A DNA stretch of 34,496 bases from Lachnobacterium bovis (GCF_900111325.1 NZ_FOGW01000010.1:1-34496); one strand, 5' to 3'; positions 1-7,979 are shown, numbered from the stretch's first letter. Notes: generated from the sequence alone by a model not told the origin. Program-made: numbers and translations.

Positions 1-68
1 GAATAACGACTTATAAGAGAAAGTAATAAAAATGCGATAATACATTACAATTCTTATAAAATAAATAA

Positions 69-93
69 ACAAGGGGCCGATTTGGCCCCTTGT
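69..93. terminator. Bidirectional intrinsic terminator hairpin
   Basis: A perfect 10-bp stem (ACAAGGGGCC / GGCCCCTTGT) encloses a 5-nt loop. On the plus strand it is followed by a short T run. On the minus strand it is followed by a T-rich tract (GTTTATTTATTTTAT). It could end a gene upstream of the window on the plus strand and the LacI-like gene on the minus strand. Bases 1-68 hold no gene that I can recognise. Confidence 0.75.
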
Positions 94-168
94 TTTGCAT
101 TAAAGATTAATAGATGGATTATATTTAATAATATGCATGAAACATATTATTGAAAACAAAGTTAAAAA

Positions 169-1017
169 TTAAGTATTATTTATACCATCGTAGGTATACA
201 TTTTTAGTTTTCCTTTTACCAAGAAATCTCTATAGTTTTTTTGGTTAGGATGTTTTATCAAATAAAGTGCTTGTTCAACAGCCAATGTTACAATTTGGTT
301 GTGAGGATGCACGACAACGTTAATGTTAAGTTGTGTAACTAAATTATTAACCTGATTACCATAACCGTAAACGGATATTGGATGATTAATATTCTTTTGT
401 GAATTAAAAAGCAAGTAGTCAAGGAAACGGTTCGTTATGTTTGGTGTAGTACAAATAATAGCGCCACATCCTTTGCATAACATATCAGAAACCATGCTTC
501 CGGTATCAAATTCAGGATTATCCATTACATCATAGATAAGGTTGTCATCATACGGAATCTGCGAAGAATTTAAAGAATCAACGTATGCTTTTAAAACTTC
601 TTTCGAAGATGATACCTTAATATTTGAACAAACAAATGCAATTTTATGATGGTGGGAAGCACTATACGAAACAACGGCCTGATAAAAGGCGCTGTAATCA
701 TTTTCTAAAATAGCACTTTTTGTTGTACCTTCAGGCTTATTAATCAAAAATAAAACTGGAATATTTGAAGGAACAACATCCTCAATCTGTTCGAATTTTT
801 CAGCATTAGAAATAACAAGAATACAGTCTACTAATTCTGAAAAAATCTTAAACAGTTCGCGTTCACGATCAAGATTATGACTAGTCATACCCATTAAAAC
901 TTTATAGCCACGGTCATAAAATTTATTGCATATCGAATCAACTAACGAATCTCTATAGCTACTATCTATGCTTGAAACAATAAAACCAATTGTGTTTGGT
1001 ATTTTATACTTTGACAT
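169..1017 (-). CDS. LacI-family-like substrate-binding domain protein without HTH
   Basis: This 282-aa protein has the periplasmic-binding-protein fold of LacI/PurR regulators. It starts with the family's first strand (NTIGFIVSSI), followed by GYKVLMG, VDCILVISN and IPVLFLINK, and later by a HKIAFVCS-like second-lobe strand. The ATG at 1017 is chosen because AGGAGAGG lies just upstream; an in-frame start eight codons earlier lacks a ribosome site. The usual ~60-aa N-terminal LacI helix-turn-helix is absent, and the ORF cannot extend to provide one. There is no signal peptide, so it should be cytoplasmic. It probably binds a small ligand and may act on a partner protein. It lies divergent to the Tad-like locus, which is the only hint of a role. 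An orphan sensor or a decayed regulator are both possible. Confidence 0.75.
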   Translation of the reverse strand: MSKYKIPNTIGFIVSSIDSSYRDSLVDSICNKFYDRGYKVLMGMTSHNLDRERELFKIFSELVDCILVISNAEKFEQIEDVVPSNIPVLFLINKPEGTTKSAILENDYSAFYQAVVSYSASHHHKIAFVCSNIKVSSSKEVLKAYVDSLNSSQIPYDDNLIYDVMDNPEFDTGSMVSDMLCKGCGAIICTTPNITNRFLDYLLFNSQKNINHPISVYGYGNQVNNLVTQLNINVVVHPHNQIVTLAVEQALYLIKHPNQKNYRDFLVKGKLKMYTYDGINNT

Positions 1018-1125
1018 ATGTCCTCTCCTTTTTACATACATAAGTATTCATCTAATTTTATCGGAAAAATTTATAAATATATACAGAGCAAATAAAAATA
1101 AAATAATAATAAAATTAAATTTTTC

Positions 1126-1154
1126 TTTACAAAAGTTTTATTTTATGATAATAT
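1126..1154 (+). promoter_or_regulatory. Candidate promoter of the Tad-like locus
   Basis: TTTACA at 1126-1131 is followed after 17 bp by TAATAT at 1149-1154, inside a GATAATAT context. It lies about 230 bp upstream of the first small-protein gene. A second TTGACA at 1223 has no -10 box at the right spacing. The 1042-1384 gap is otherwise AT-rich and contains the palindrome and hairpin listed separately. Promoter assignment is by eye only. Confidence 0.4.
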
Positions 1155-1159
1155 TTTCG

Positions 1160-1171
1160 TTGTCGCGACAA
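1160..1171. promoter_or_regulatory. GC-core palindrome, candidate operator
   Basis: The perfect 12-bp palindrome TTGTCGCGACAA stands out in very AT-rich DNA. It lies where transcription from the 1126-1154 promoter would start, so a bound repressor could block initiation. I do not recognise it as a known regulator's site. Confidence 0.4.
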
Positions 1172-1257
1172 TTCTAATTTTTCAATGTTACAAATCGTAA
1201 CTTATTCACATTTATTACGAAATTGACATAATATATTAACATTAAAAAGTATATAAG

Positions 1258-1304
1258 TTGTAGTTTATGAACATTATAAATAGCATAAACAAGATAAACT
1301 ATAA
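1258..1304 (+). other. Imperfect stem-loop in the leader of the Tad-like locus
   Basis: TAGTTTAT (1261-1268) pairs with ATAAACTA (1294-1301). It extends to 11 bp with one G-U pair and closes a 25-nt loop. There is no T run after it, so it is not a terminator. It could be a 5'-UTR structure or an operator half-site pair. Confidence 0.3.
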
Positions 1305-1384
1305 TTTATGAAGTAAAAAAATATAAAGCAGATAAACAACAATAAAAAAATTCAAAAAAAATCATAATAAAAAAGGAGATTACC

Positions 1385-1576
1385 ATGAAAGAAATATTTG
1401 AACAATATGGTGGTGTATTAATTACAGTTGTTGCAATTTTATCAGTTATTGCAGTTATTATTTTTGTTGTAGGTCAGGGTAACAATAGCGTTATAGGTCA
1501 GGCGTTTATCAGAATTATTAATAGTTTTGTAGATAATGCAAATCATAATGCAGGAATTAATTGTAAATTGATGTAA
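1385..1576 (+). CDS. Small Flp-pilin-like membrane protein (63 aa)
   Basis: The start is well fixed by AAAAGGAG eight bases before the ATG. The protein begins MKEIFEQYGG, then has a hydrophobic helix at about residues 11-30 and a short polar tail (31-63) with several Asn. The E-x-Y-G followed directly by a transmembrane helix resembles the mature N-terminus of Flp/type IVb pilins, where Glu5-Tyr is conserved. Here there is no leader peptide with a Gly cleavage site. The same N-terminal motif recurs in the proteins encoded at 4534, 4771 and 4918, so this is a local paralogous family. It sits 17 bp upstream of the ATPase gene, as flp genes often do. A pilin or pseudopilin role is inferred, not shown. 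Confidence 0.7.
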   Translation: MKEIFEQYGGVLITVVAILSVIAVIIFVVGQGNNSVIGQAFIRIINSFVDNANHNAGINCKLM

Positions 1577-1593
1577 TGTAGGTAGGTTATTAT

Positions 1594-2655
1594 ATGAAGT
1601 TTGGACAAGAATATTTTGGACCATTATGGAGATATATCGAAGACGAAAAAATAACAGATATAGATTATAACGGAAGTCAAGTGTGGTTAACAGATGTATA
1701 CAATCGCCGTTTTTTAGCGGATGAAAATTATGTAAGTCGTTATATTAATAGTCAATTTATAGAGCAGTTTACGCAAAGAATAGCTAATGCAGTTAGTCGA
1801 CAATTCAATAAAGCAAATCCGGAGTTAGAAGCCGAAACACCAGATCTAAGAGTTACAATTATTCACGAATCAGTTTCACGTCAAGGGAGAACAATATGCA
1901 TCAGAAAAACTCCTCCGATTATCAGGCTTAATATAAAGGACATTCTTGAAAAAAAATATTGTACTAAAGAAATTTTGTCTCTTTTAATTAATTGTGTTGA
2001 TAGTAAAATGAATTTTTTATTTGCGGGTGAGCCTGGAGTAGGTAAGACGGAGTGCTTAAAATTTTTTTCTAATTTTATTCCAGAAAATGAAAGAGTAATA
2101 ACTATTGAGGATACTTTAGAATTAAGATATTCGAAGACAAATCCACAAAAAGATTGTGTAGAGCTAAAAGTAGATTTTAATAAATTTACATATTCAGACG
2201 CATTAAAAGCATCGCTTCGCCTTAATCCTAAGTGGATTATGTTATCGGAAGCAAGATCTAAAGAAGTAAAATATTTGCTAGAAAGTTGGTCAACTGGGGT
2301 TCGTGGAATGACAACTTTACATACTTCAGATGTTAGAAATATTCCGGATAGAATTTTAAACATGCTAGAAAATAGAGTTGATGCTGATCGTTTAGAAAAT
2401 GATGTGTATCAAGCTTTAGACGTTGGGATTCTAATACGCCAAAAAAATATAGGTGACAAAATATATAGATATATAGATCAGGTATGTTTTTTTACAAGAG
2501 AAAATGGAGTAAATAGTATAATTATGGTGGTAAAAAATGGAGAATTATTATTTGACTTTTCAAAGGATCAGATTAGTAAATTCTTTCCAAGAACTATAAT
2601 TCAAAAATTAGAAAAATATAATGTAAATAATCCATTTAGCTGTAAAAAAATATAA
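1594..2655 (+). CDS. CpaF/TadA-family secretion ATPase
   Basis: This 353-aa hexameric ATPase of the type II/IV secretion superfamily would power assembly or export by the Tad-like machine at the inner face of the membrane. The N-terminal domain (about 1-115) carries ITDIDYNG and an RxxICIRK strand typical of CpaF. The catalytic domain has Walker A GEPGVGKT at 145-152, the Asp-box-like ITIEDTLEL at 169-177, the Walker B region WIMLSEAR at 214-221 and the His box TLHTSD at 241-246, all intact. It is shorter than CpaF of proteobacteria (~450 aa), lacking the long N-terminal extension. It is followed 17 bp later by the membrane platform gene. Ribosome site before ATG 1594 is weak (AGGTAGG). Confidence 0.92.
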   Translation: MKFGQEYFGPLWRYIEDEKITDIDYNGSQVWLTDVYNRRFLADENYVSRYINSQFIEQFTQRIANAVSRQFNKANPELEAETPDLRVTIIHESVSRQGRTICIRKTPPIIRLNIKDILEKKYCTKEILSLLINCVDSKMNFLFAGEPGVGKTECLKFFSNFIPENERVITIEDTLELRYSKTNPQKDCVELKVDFNKFTYSDALKASLRLNPKWIMLSEARSKEVKYLLESWSTGVRGMTTLHTSDVRNIPDRILNMLENRVDADRLENDVYQALDVGILIRQKNIGDKIYRYIDQVCFFTRENGVNSIIMVVKNGELLFDFSKDQISKFFPRTIIQKLEKYNVNNPFSCKKI

Positions 2656-2672
2656 GAATAAAAGGAGCTATT

Positions 2673-4133
2673 ATGTTTTATAAAAAAATTCAAAATAAAC
2701 TAAAAGGTATAAATCAAAGTATTAGTAAAAAATGCTTTTATACCAGTTATATAGTTGCGTTTTCGTTGATTTTTTTATTACATCTTTTATTAAAGCTTCA
2801 GTTGCCATTTATGGGAATAATGATTTTAATGATTATTCCCATGCTTTATGGATATATTGTAGAACATCATAAGATGAAAAATGAAAGAAATCGATTTGAA
2901 GACGTTGCAAGATATATAGAGACTATACTTTATAGTTTCGAACAAAACGGTAAAATAAAAGATTCTTTAAATGCAGTCTATGATTCGTTTAATGATGGAA
3001 AAATGAAAAAAACAATTCAAAAAGCAAATAATCATTTGACAAGTACGTTTGATAGTAGCAATGTTATGGAAGGTGCACTTAAAATAATTGAAAAAGAATA
3101 TGAGTCTAATCAGCTTAAAGATGTACATGATTTTATGCTTAACGTAGAAAAAAATGGTGGAAAAATAGATAAGCCAATAGAATTGTTGTTAAATAAAAAA
3201 AGTATGTGGGAATATCGTATAAATGAAATGATTCAAGATAATACAAGAAAATTCAAAGAAGTTGTTATGTCAGTAATAACGTCACTTCTAATTTGTAGCA
3301 TGGTATTGTATATTCCTACGGCAAATGTAGACATTAGCAAAAGCGTCGTGGTTCAAGCGTTAAGTGTGCTGGTATTTTTAATAGACTTATTAATTATAAA
3401 AAAAGCACAAAAATTTCTAAGTATTGATTGGCTTAAATTAGATATACTAAATAATGATGAATATTATATTAAAAAAATTAATGAATACAAAAAAAACAAA
3501 ACCAATCGAATAAGTTTGGTGTCAGTTATTATAGGATCTTTATTTTTAATTTTAGCAGTTGTAGCATTTATTTTAAAAAATCAGTGGCTTGGTGTTGTAA
3601 TGTTTTTATTATCGATTTTTGGTTATAATCAAGAATTGGTAGGAAGACGAATTCAAAAAAATGTATTGATAAAAGAGATAAAAAGAGCTTTTCCAATATG
3701 GTTAATGGATTTGGTTTTATTATTACAAAACGAAAATGTACAAATGGCATTGAAAAAATCCAAAGAAAATATTCCAGGAATTTTACGCGAAGAAGTTGAA
3801 ATTTTGATTGATAAAATCGAGATGAGTCCGGAATCACCAAAACCGTATCATGATTTTTTGGCAGAGTTTGATATTGCAGAAATCAAAACTGCAATGAGTA
3901 TGTTATATAGTTTATCAAACGGAGATGGGGCAAGTGCGGATGAACAAATCAAAAAAATTATAGAAAAAAATCAAAAGATGTTAAATAAAACCGAAAAAAT
4001 AAGATTTAGTGATTTAAATTCTAAGTTGTATTTATTATTTTTAGCGCCAGTATTATCAGCTTCATTAAAATTAGTTGTTGACATGGCAGTATTTATGGTT
4101 ACATTTTTGACATCAACTCGAATTGGAGGCTAA
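2673..4133 (+). CDS. Tad membrane platform protein, TadB-TadC-type fusion
   Basis: This 486-aa multi-pass membrane protein starts after AAAAGGAG. It appears to contain two successive T2SSF-like halves. The first has two helices at about 24-64, a cytoplasmic segment (RFEDVARYIETILYSFEQ; later DFMLNVEKNGGKI), then helices around 195-240. The second has helices around 275-315, a cytoplasmic part (PIWLMDLVLLLQNENVQMAL), and terminal helices around 450-478 ending near PVLSASLKLVVDM. TadB and TadC are usually separate ~300-aa genes. Their fusion into one chain fits the compact locus and would give an obligate heterodimer-like platform for the ATPase encoded just upstream. The fold call is from sequence pattern only; a single duplicated TadC-like protein is the alternative. 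Confidence 0.8.
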   Translation: MFYKKIQNKLKGINQSISKKCFYTSYIVAFSLIFLLHLLLKLQLPFMGIMILMIIPMLYGYIVEHHKMKNERNRFEDVARYIETILYSFEQNGKIKDSLNAVYDSFNDGKMKKTIQKANNHLTSTFDSSNVMEGALKIIEKEYESNQLKDVHDFMLNVEKNGGKIDKPIELLLNKKSMWEYRINEMIQDNTRKFKEVVMSVITSLLICSMVLYIPTANVDISKSVVVQALSVLVFLIDLLIIKKAQKFLSIDWLKLDILNNDEYYIKKINEYKKNKTNRISLVSVIIGSLFLILAVVAFILKNQWLGVVMFLLSIFGYNQELVGRRIQKNVLIKEIKRAFPIWLMDLVLLLQNENVQMALKKSKENIPGILREEVEILIDKIEMSPESPKPYHDFLAEFDIAEIKTAMSMLYSLSNGDGASADEQIKKIIEKNQKMLNKTEKIRFSDLNSKLYLLFLAPVLSASLKLVVDMAVFMVTFLTSTRIGG

Positions 4134-4135
4134 GT

Positions 4136-4498
4136 ATGGGACAGGTAGTTAAATCATTTTTAGGCGTATTTTTAATAATGTTTTTAGTGGCCACGTCAGT
4201 GTCAATCATATCCGTTTTTCTAGAAGTAATGAATGCTCAAAATGAACACGCAAGTATAATAAATGAAATTGAAAACAGTGATTTTAATAATCAAGTTATT
4301 ACGCAATGTGTCAATGATGCTAAGAAAAAAGGATATACTGTTTCAACTAAAGTTTTTTATGAGGATTTAGAAAAAATAAAATTAGAAAACAAAGATCTAG
4401 ATGAAGCCAAAGTGGCAAAAGTCGAACTTAAATTTCCAATAAATATTGCCTTTTGGCAACTAAATCAGGAATATAAAATTGAAGGATATGCAAGATAG
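4136..4498 (+). CDS. TadE/pseudopilin-like membrane protein
   Basis: A 120-aa protein with one N-terminal helix (about 8-30) and an extracytoplasmic domain rich in charged residues. Its C-terminal part (VAKVELKFPINIAFW...YKIEGYAR) looks like a beta strand pair. It starts two bases after the platform gene's stop, with GGAGG (4125-4129) inside the end of that gene serving as ribosome site, so the two are translationally linked. Position after the TadB/C-type gene and overall shape match TadE/TadF-type minor pseudopilins. I see no family-specific motif that would settle this. Confidence 0.65.
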   Translation: MGQVVKSFLGVFLIMFLVATSVSIISVFLEVMNAQNEHASIINEIENSDFNNQVITQCVNDAKKKGYTVSTKVFYEDLEKIKLENKDLDEAKVAKVELKFPINIAFWQLNQEYKIEGYAR

Positions 4499-4533
4499 TA
4501 TAAAATCTCTATAAAAAAACATGAGGTAAATTT

Positions 4534-4638
4534 ATGAAAGAAATGATTGAAGAATATGGTGGTTCAGTAATTATTATGATTTTAGGAGGAGGTGTATTAG
4601 CTGCATTAAGTAAAATTGTTGCAGTATTACCGTTGTAA
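4534..4638 (+). CDS. 34-aa Flp-pilin-like micro-protein
   Basis: It encodes a 34-residue peptide starting MKEMIEEYGG, followed by a glycine-rich hydrophobic helix (about 11-34) that ends at PL with no tail. ATG 4534 has GAGGT seven bases upstream. The N-terminal motif is the same as in the proteins encoded at 1385, 4771 and 4918. That conservation, the ribosome site and co-orientation support a real gene despite its size. It may be the minimal form of the leaderless pilin-like family, essentially one membrane helix able to pack into a filament core or sit in the membrane as a subunit pool. Confidence 0.62.
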   Translation: MKEMIEEYGGSVIIMILGGGVLAALSKIVAVLPL

Positions 4639-4770
4639 ATATAATAAGAACAATTACTAAAAACAGATAGAAAAACAACTAAAATCAGGATGGACTGCAT
4701 CTTAAATCAAGTAGAAAAAGGACTAAAAAAGGTAAACAACAACTTAGAATAGAAAAATGTGAGTGGAAAA

Positions 4771-4917
4771 ATGAAGAAAATAATAGAAGAATATGGTCAA
4801 ATTATAGTAGCGACTATTGGAGCGGTGACTTTCTTAGCAAGTTTTAATTTTTTATTTGTGCAGTCAAGTTCCCCTTTTATAAAATGTATAGAATTTTTTG
4901 TGAAAAGAGGAATGTAG
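4771..4917 (+). CDS. 48-aa Flp-pilin-like micro-protein
   Basis: It encodes a 48-residue protein that begins MKKIIEEYGQ and has one hydrophobic helix (about 10-32) followed by a basic tail ending VKRGM. Upstream is GAGTGG, a modest ribosome site. Its TAG stop is directly followed by the ATG of the next gene, so the pair is probably co-translated. It is a third member of the MK-x-x-x-E-x-YG family. The 132 bp before it hold no convincing gene. Confidence 0.62.
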   Translation: MKKIIEEYGQIIVATIGAVTFLASFNFLFVQSSSPFIKCIEFFVKRGM

Positions 4918-5406
4918 ATGAAAGAAATATTAAATCAATATGCATCAGTTTTAATAGTTGTGATAGTGGCTCTTTGTTGCATAGGCTTATTTTGTGGCAA
5001 ATTTCAAAATAAATCAATTTCAGCTGTTACAAAGGAATTTATGCAAGAGAAAATTAAAAAAACTAAGGTACATCAAGATGAACAAGGTAATCAAAAATTT
5101 GAAAAATTCATGCAACGACAAAGGCCAATAATCAAATATACAAATAAAATAAAACTCTATGAAAAAAAGCAATATAAAATAGATGAGCTTTTTATTGCAA
5201 AAGATCAAGACGGAAATAAGCTTGATATAAAAATTATAAATGCTTATCAAGAAGAAACAAAAGACAATAATATTTTAATTCAAGGAAAATTAATTTATTT
5301 TTCGAAGGCCGGTGAATATGTTTTTATTTTACAAAGTAAGGATTCATATAATAAAAAAACGGTCTCTAAAATTTTACTCCCAGTTCAATCAGTATTAGAA
5401 AGGTAA
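4918..5406 (+). CDS. Pilin-like protein with C-terminal Ig-like domain
   Basis: A 162-aa protein whose N-terminus, MKEILNQYASVL, continues the local pilin-like motif (Gly replaced by Ala), with a helix at about 9-28. A charged linker (38-70) leads to an all-beta module at about 72-160. That module resembles bacterial Ig-like/DUF5011 domains: AKDQDGNKLDIKI...FSKAGEYVFILQSKDSYNKKTVSKI matches the pattern D-x-x-G-N ... GEY-x-x-x ... D-x-x-N-K-x-x. It could be a decorated pilin or minor tip subunit. The ATG abuts the preceding stop; AGAGG inside that gene serves as ribosome site. Confidence 0.68.
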   Translation: MKEILNQYASVLIVVIVALCCIGLFCGKFQNKSISAVTKEFMQEKIKKTKVHQDEQGNQKFEKFMQRQRPIIKYTNKIKLYEKKQYKIDELFIAKDQDGNKLDIKIINAYQEETKDNNILIQGKLIYFSKAGEYVFILQSKDSYNKKTVSKILLPVQSVLER

Positions 5407-5409
5407 ACG

Positions 5410-6024
5410 ATGAAAAATGTAGTAATTGGTATTTTTTCTGCACTTATAGTGGTATACGTAGTTGCAATATGTCTTACCCTTTACAACATAAATGCCAGAA
5501 AAAATCATATAGAAAACATTACCTCAGATGTTATGTATGAACATTTAAAAAAACATTATGGTTCATCAAATGTAAGTAGCGAAAAATTAAAAAAAGAAAT
5601 AGAAAATCGATTAGATTTTATAAAAGAAAAAGATGAACTAAAAATAAATATATCTAAATATAATCTAGCTAAAGGGCTAATAATTGCAGAAATTCAGGAT
5701 AAATATCGAATTTTTTCAGGGAAAATCAAAAATATCAAAATAAAGAAAATAATTATTTTTGATAAAGAAGATATAAAACTTAAAGAAAAAAATCAATATA
5801 GAAATTTGATTTTCTATGTGAAAGATAAAATATATAAAAAAGTTAGGTTAAAAGTAGGAAGTACTTATGTGGTTCCTAAATTTGATTTAGATGCTTTTCT
5901 AGAAGAAGATAAAGCGACAAATGAAACAGTTAAATCCAAGATACTTATAAAACAAGGTGAAATCATTAGAATATCTAATGAAATGCCAGAAAATAATATC
6001 TATTTATTAGATTTAGAAAAATAA
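5410..6024 (+). CDS. Membrane-anchored protein of the Tad-like locus
   Basis: A 204-aa protein with one N-terminal helix (about 4-26), a predicted helical, Lys/Glu-rich stretch (30-75) and a beta-rich Lys/Ile-rich remainder. It starts three bases after the preceding stop and so belongs to the same transcript. It has no motif that I recognise. Its topology (short cytoplasmic start, single helix, large outside domain) is that of a minor pilin or pseudopilin such as TadF. That role rests on position alone. Confidence 0.6.
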   Translation: MKNVVIGIFSALIVVYVVAICLTLYNINARKNHIENITSDVMYEHLKKHYGSSNVSSEKLKKEIENRLDFIKEKDELKINISKYNLAKGLIIAEIQDKYRIFSGKIKNIKIKKIIIFDKEDIKLKEKNQYRNLIFYVKDKIYKKVRLKVGSTYVVPKFDLDAFLEEDKATNETVKSKILIKQGEIIRISNEMPENNIYLLDLEK

Positions 6025-6037
6025 GAGATTAAAGAGT

Positions 6038-7894
6038 ATGAAAAATATTATGAATTTAAAAAAAATAATATTTTGTTGCGTATTATTTATAGGTGCAATA
6101 AAATATTTATCATTAGATGTTAAAGCCGCAAATTATGATGCTAAAAGCTTTGTGGAACAATTTGGTAGTTCAGTAAAATTTGTACCACAAGAAAATCCAA
6201 ATGTGCCAGGTAATCCTTTAAACGATGCAAATCACATGTTGGATAGATTTTCTGACGATGGGGACATATTATATGGAACAGAAGGTACAGCGGCGGTTTC
6301 ACAGGGTATAAGATATTCAACTATCGGATGGAAGGTAAATGTATGGTACAATGATGCCACAGGGGCTAAGAGAGAAGAAATTTATTTTAAGCTTGGTGGA
6401 TCATATATGCAAAGAGTATCTGAAGTTTCTTCAAATGGAGTTGAATATAATTTATATTCTATAAAATTAAGTGTTTTGCGAAGTAGAATGTCACCTCAAG
6501 CAAGAGAAGCTATGAATAGGGGCCAGGCAAATTTTACACTTGATGCTTGCGTATCTTTAAAGCAAAATGGCGTATTACTTTCTGATATGAATGACAATGG
6601 TTGTACTAGAGATATAGGACATTTTTACACAGATCATAACGGAATAGCAAACGCTGCACCTTGGCGTAGTGCAACTAAGGAAAAATTAAAAACTTACTTC
6701 AATAAAAATATTGATGGTTTAATGATTAGAATAAATGTAGAAGGTGATGAGGGAATAGCAAGTGTTTCTGGAAGTGGAAATTATTTGTACGGAACGAATG
6801 TAAATATTTCTAAAAGTATAAAAAATGGATTCGATTTTACAGGATGGAAGGTTGTAGCGGCACAAAATCAAGCATTTTTAAATACAAGTATTAATTCAGA
6901 AAACTTTAAATGTAAAGCAATTACCAATATTACCTACCGAGCAACAACGAAACGTAAGCAAACTAGGATTGTTTTTCATAGGAATGAAAGTATAAACGAT
7001 ACGGTAATTCATACGGAAGTATTTACGTATGGTGACAATGATGTAGCGATAAATCTGGATAGATGGAATGATAAAAATTGGATAAAAGATGGATTTCATC
7101 AAGTTGGTTGGGCATTTAAGCCGGATGAACAAAAAGCATATGGAATGGATGATAAGTTAAATAAAGATTGGCTATTATCGAAGTCACCAAAAATCGATCT
7201 TTATGCGGTTTGGGAGGAAAATACATACGTAATCCGATACGATGGAAACGGCGCTTTTAAAGGGCATATAGATGATGTAAGAGCAAAATATTCTGAAAAA
7301 ATTACAACTAGTAACAATGAATTTGATAAACCAATTGAAGATTCAACTTATCTAGGATGGAGCCAAGATAAAAAAATACTTTTCCCGGAGTACAAAGAAA
7401 AACAAACAGTGTCTGTAAAAGAGTTAGCGACTAAGGCGGGATGTCTGCATGAAAATAACGCAGTTATAATGCTTTATGCTACGTGGAATTATTGGCCGAC
7501 AATAAGCGCAAAAGATTTGTATTATAGTCTAGAAGATGCTCAAAATGGAATAATATCAGAAAGAGAAATTGCATCAAAAATTAGCGCAAAAGATAGAGAA
7601 GATGGAAATATCCAATATGGTTTAAATTCAAAGAATTTTCTAAAGCTAATAAATTATAGTGAGGAAGAATTTATAAATTTAAAAGATAAAGCAGATATAT
7701 CAGAAATCATTTGCGTTAAAGATCAACATGGCAAACTCATTGAAAAAGAAATAAATATCCATATTACAGATATTAAACCGTTATACGGTAAAGATGCTGT
7801 CGGTAAAATTAGATTTTACGATAAAAAGTATAAAAATACATTATTCAAATATTCGGTTTGGAAAAATAAGAATTATCAAAATGAATTAGAGTAA
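6038..7894 (+). CDS. Secreted adhesin-like protein with InlB/Flg_new-type repeats
   Basis: This 618-aa protein has a Sec signal peptide (basic start, hydrophobic core at about 9-26, likely cleavage after VKA near residue 30). Residues 35-250 form an unrecognised domain. From about 310 to 485 there are two Listeria-Bacteroides (Flg_new/InlB B-repeat-like) modules, shown by IVFHRNES...GFHQVGWAF...IDLYAVWEE and YVIRYDGNGAF...YLGWSQD...IMLYATWN. An Ig-like tail follows (about 488-585, with SAKDREDGNI). There is no LPXTG motif and no C-terminal membrane anchor, so it may be released or held by the pilus-like machine. As last gene of the locus it is the probable cargo or tip adhesin. Confidence 0.75.
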   Translation: MKNIMNLKKIIFCCVLFIGAIKYLSLDVKAANYDAKSFVEQFGSSVKFVPQENPNVPGNPLNDANHMLDRFSDDGDILYGTEGTAAVSQGIRYSTIGWKVNVWYNDATGAKREEIYFKLGGSYMQRVSEVSSNGVEYNLYSIKLSVLRSRMSPQAREAMNRGQANFTLDACVSLKQNGVLLSDMNDNGCTRDIGHFYTDHNGIANAAPWRSATKEKLKTYFNKNIDGLMIRINVEGDEGIASVSGSGNYLYGTNVNISKSIKNGFDFTGWKVVAAQNQAFLNTSINSENFKCKAITNITYRATTKRKQTRIVFHRNESINDTVIHTEVFTYGDNDVAINLDRWNDKNWIKDGFHQVGWAFKPDEQKAYGMDDKLNKDWLLSKSPKIDLYAVWEENTYVIRYDGNGAFKGHIDDVRAKYSEKITTSNNEFDKPIEDSTYLGWSQDKKILFPEYKEKQTVSVKELATKAGCLHENNAVIMLYATWNYWPTISAKDLYYSLEDAQNGIISEREIASKISAKDREDGNIQYGLNSKNFLKLINYSEEEFINLKDKADISEIICVKDQHGKLIEKEINIHITDIKPLYGKDAVGKIRFYDKKYKNTLFKYSVWKNKNYQNELE

Positions 7895-7911
7895 AAAATA
7901 AATGAAAAAAC

Positions 7912-7973
7912 AAATGAAAAAATAACTACAAAAACAAATGTAAAAAAATGAAAAAATAACTACAAAAACAAAT
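7912..7973. repeat. Two 28-bp A-rich direct repeats
   Basis: Copies at 7912-7939 and 7946-7973 are identical and separated by 6 bp. They lie between the end of the adhesin gene and the terminator of the convergent CNNM gene. They are A-rich, probably slippage-derived, with no visible function. Confidence 0.7.
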
Positions 7974-7979
7974 AAAAAA

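Noticed and set aside
1223..1228. TTGACA upstream of the first small-protein gene
   Set aside because: No -10-like box lies 16-18 bp downstream; the nearest TATATA is 21 bp away.
4690..4752. 20-codon ORF between the 34-aa and 48-aa genes
   Set aside because: It has no membrane helix, no shared MK..E.YG motif and no properly spaced ribosome site; length is within chance.
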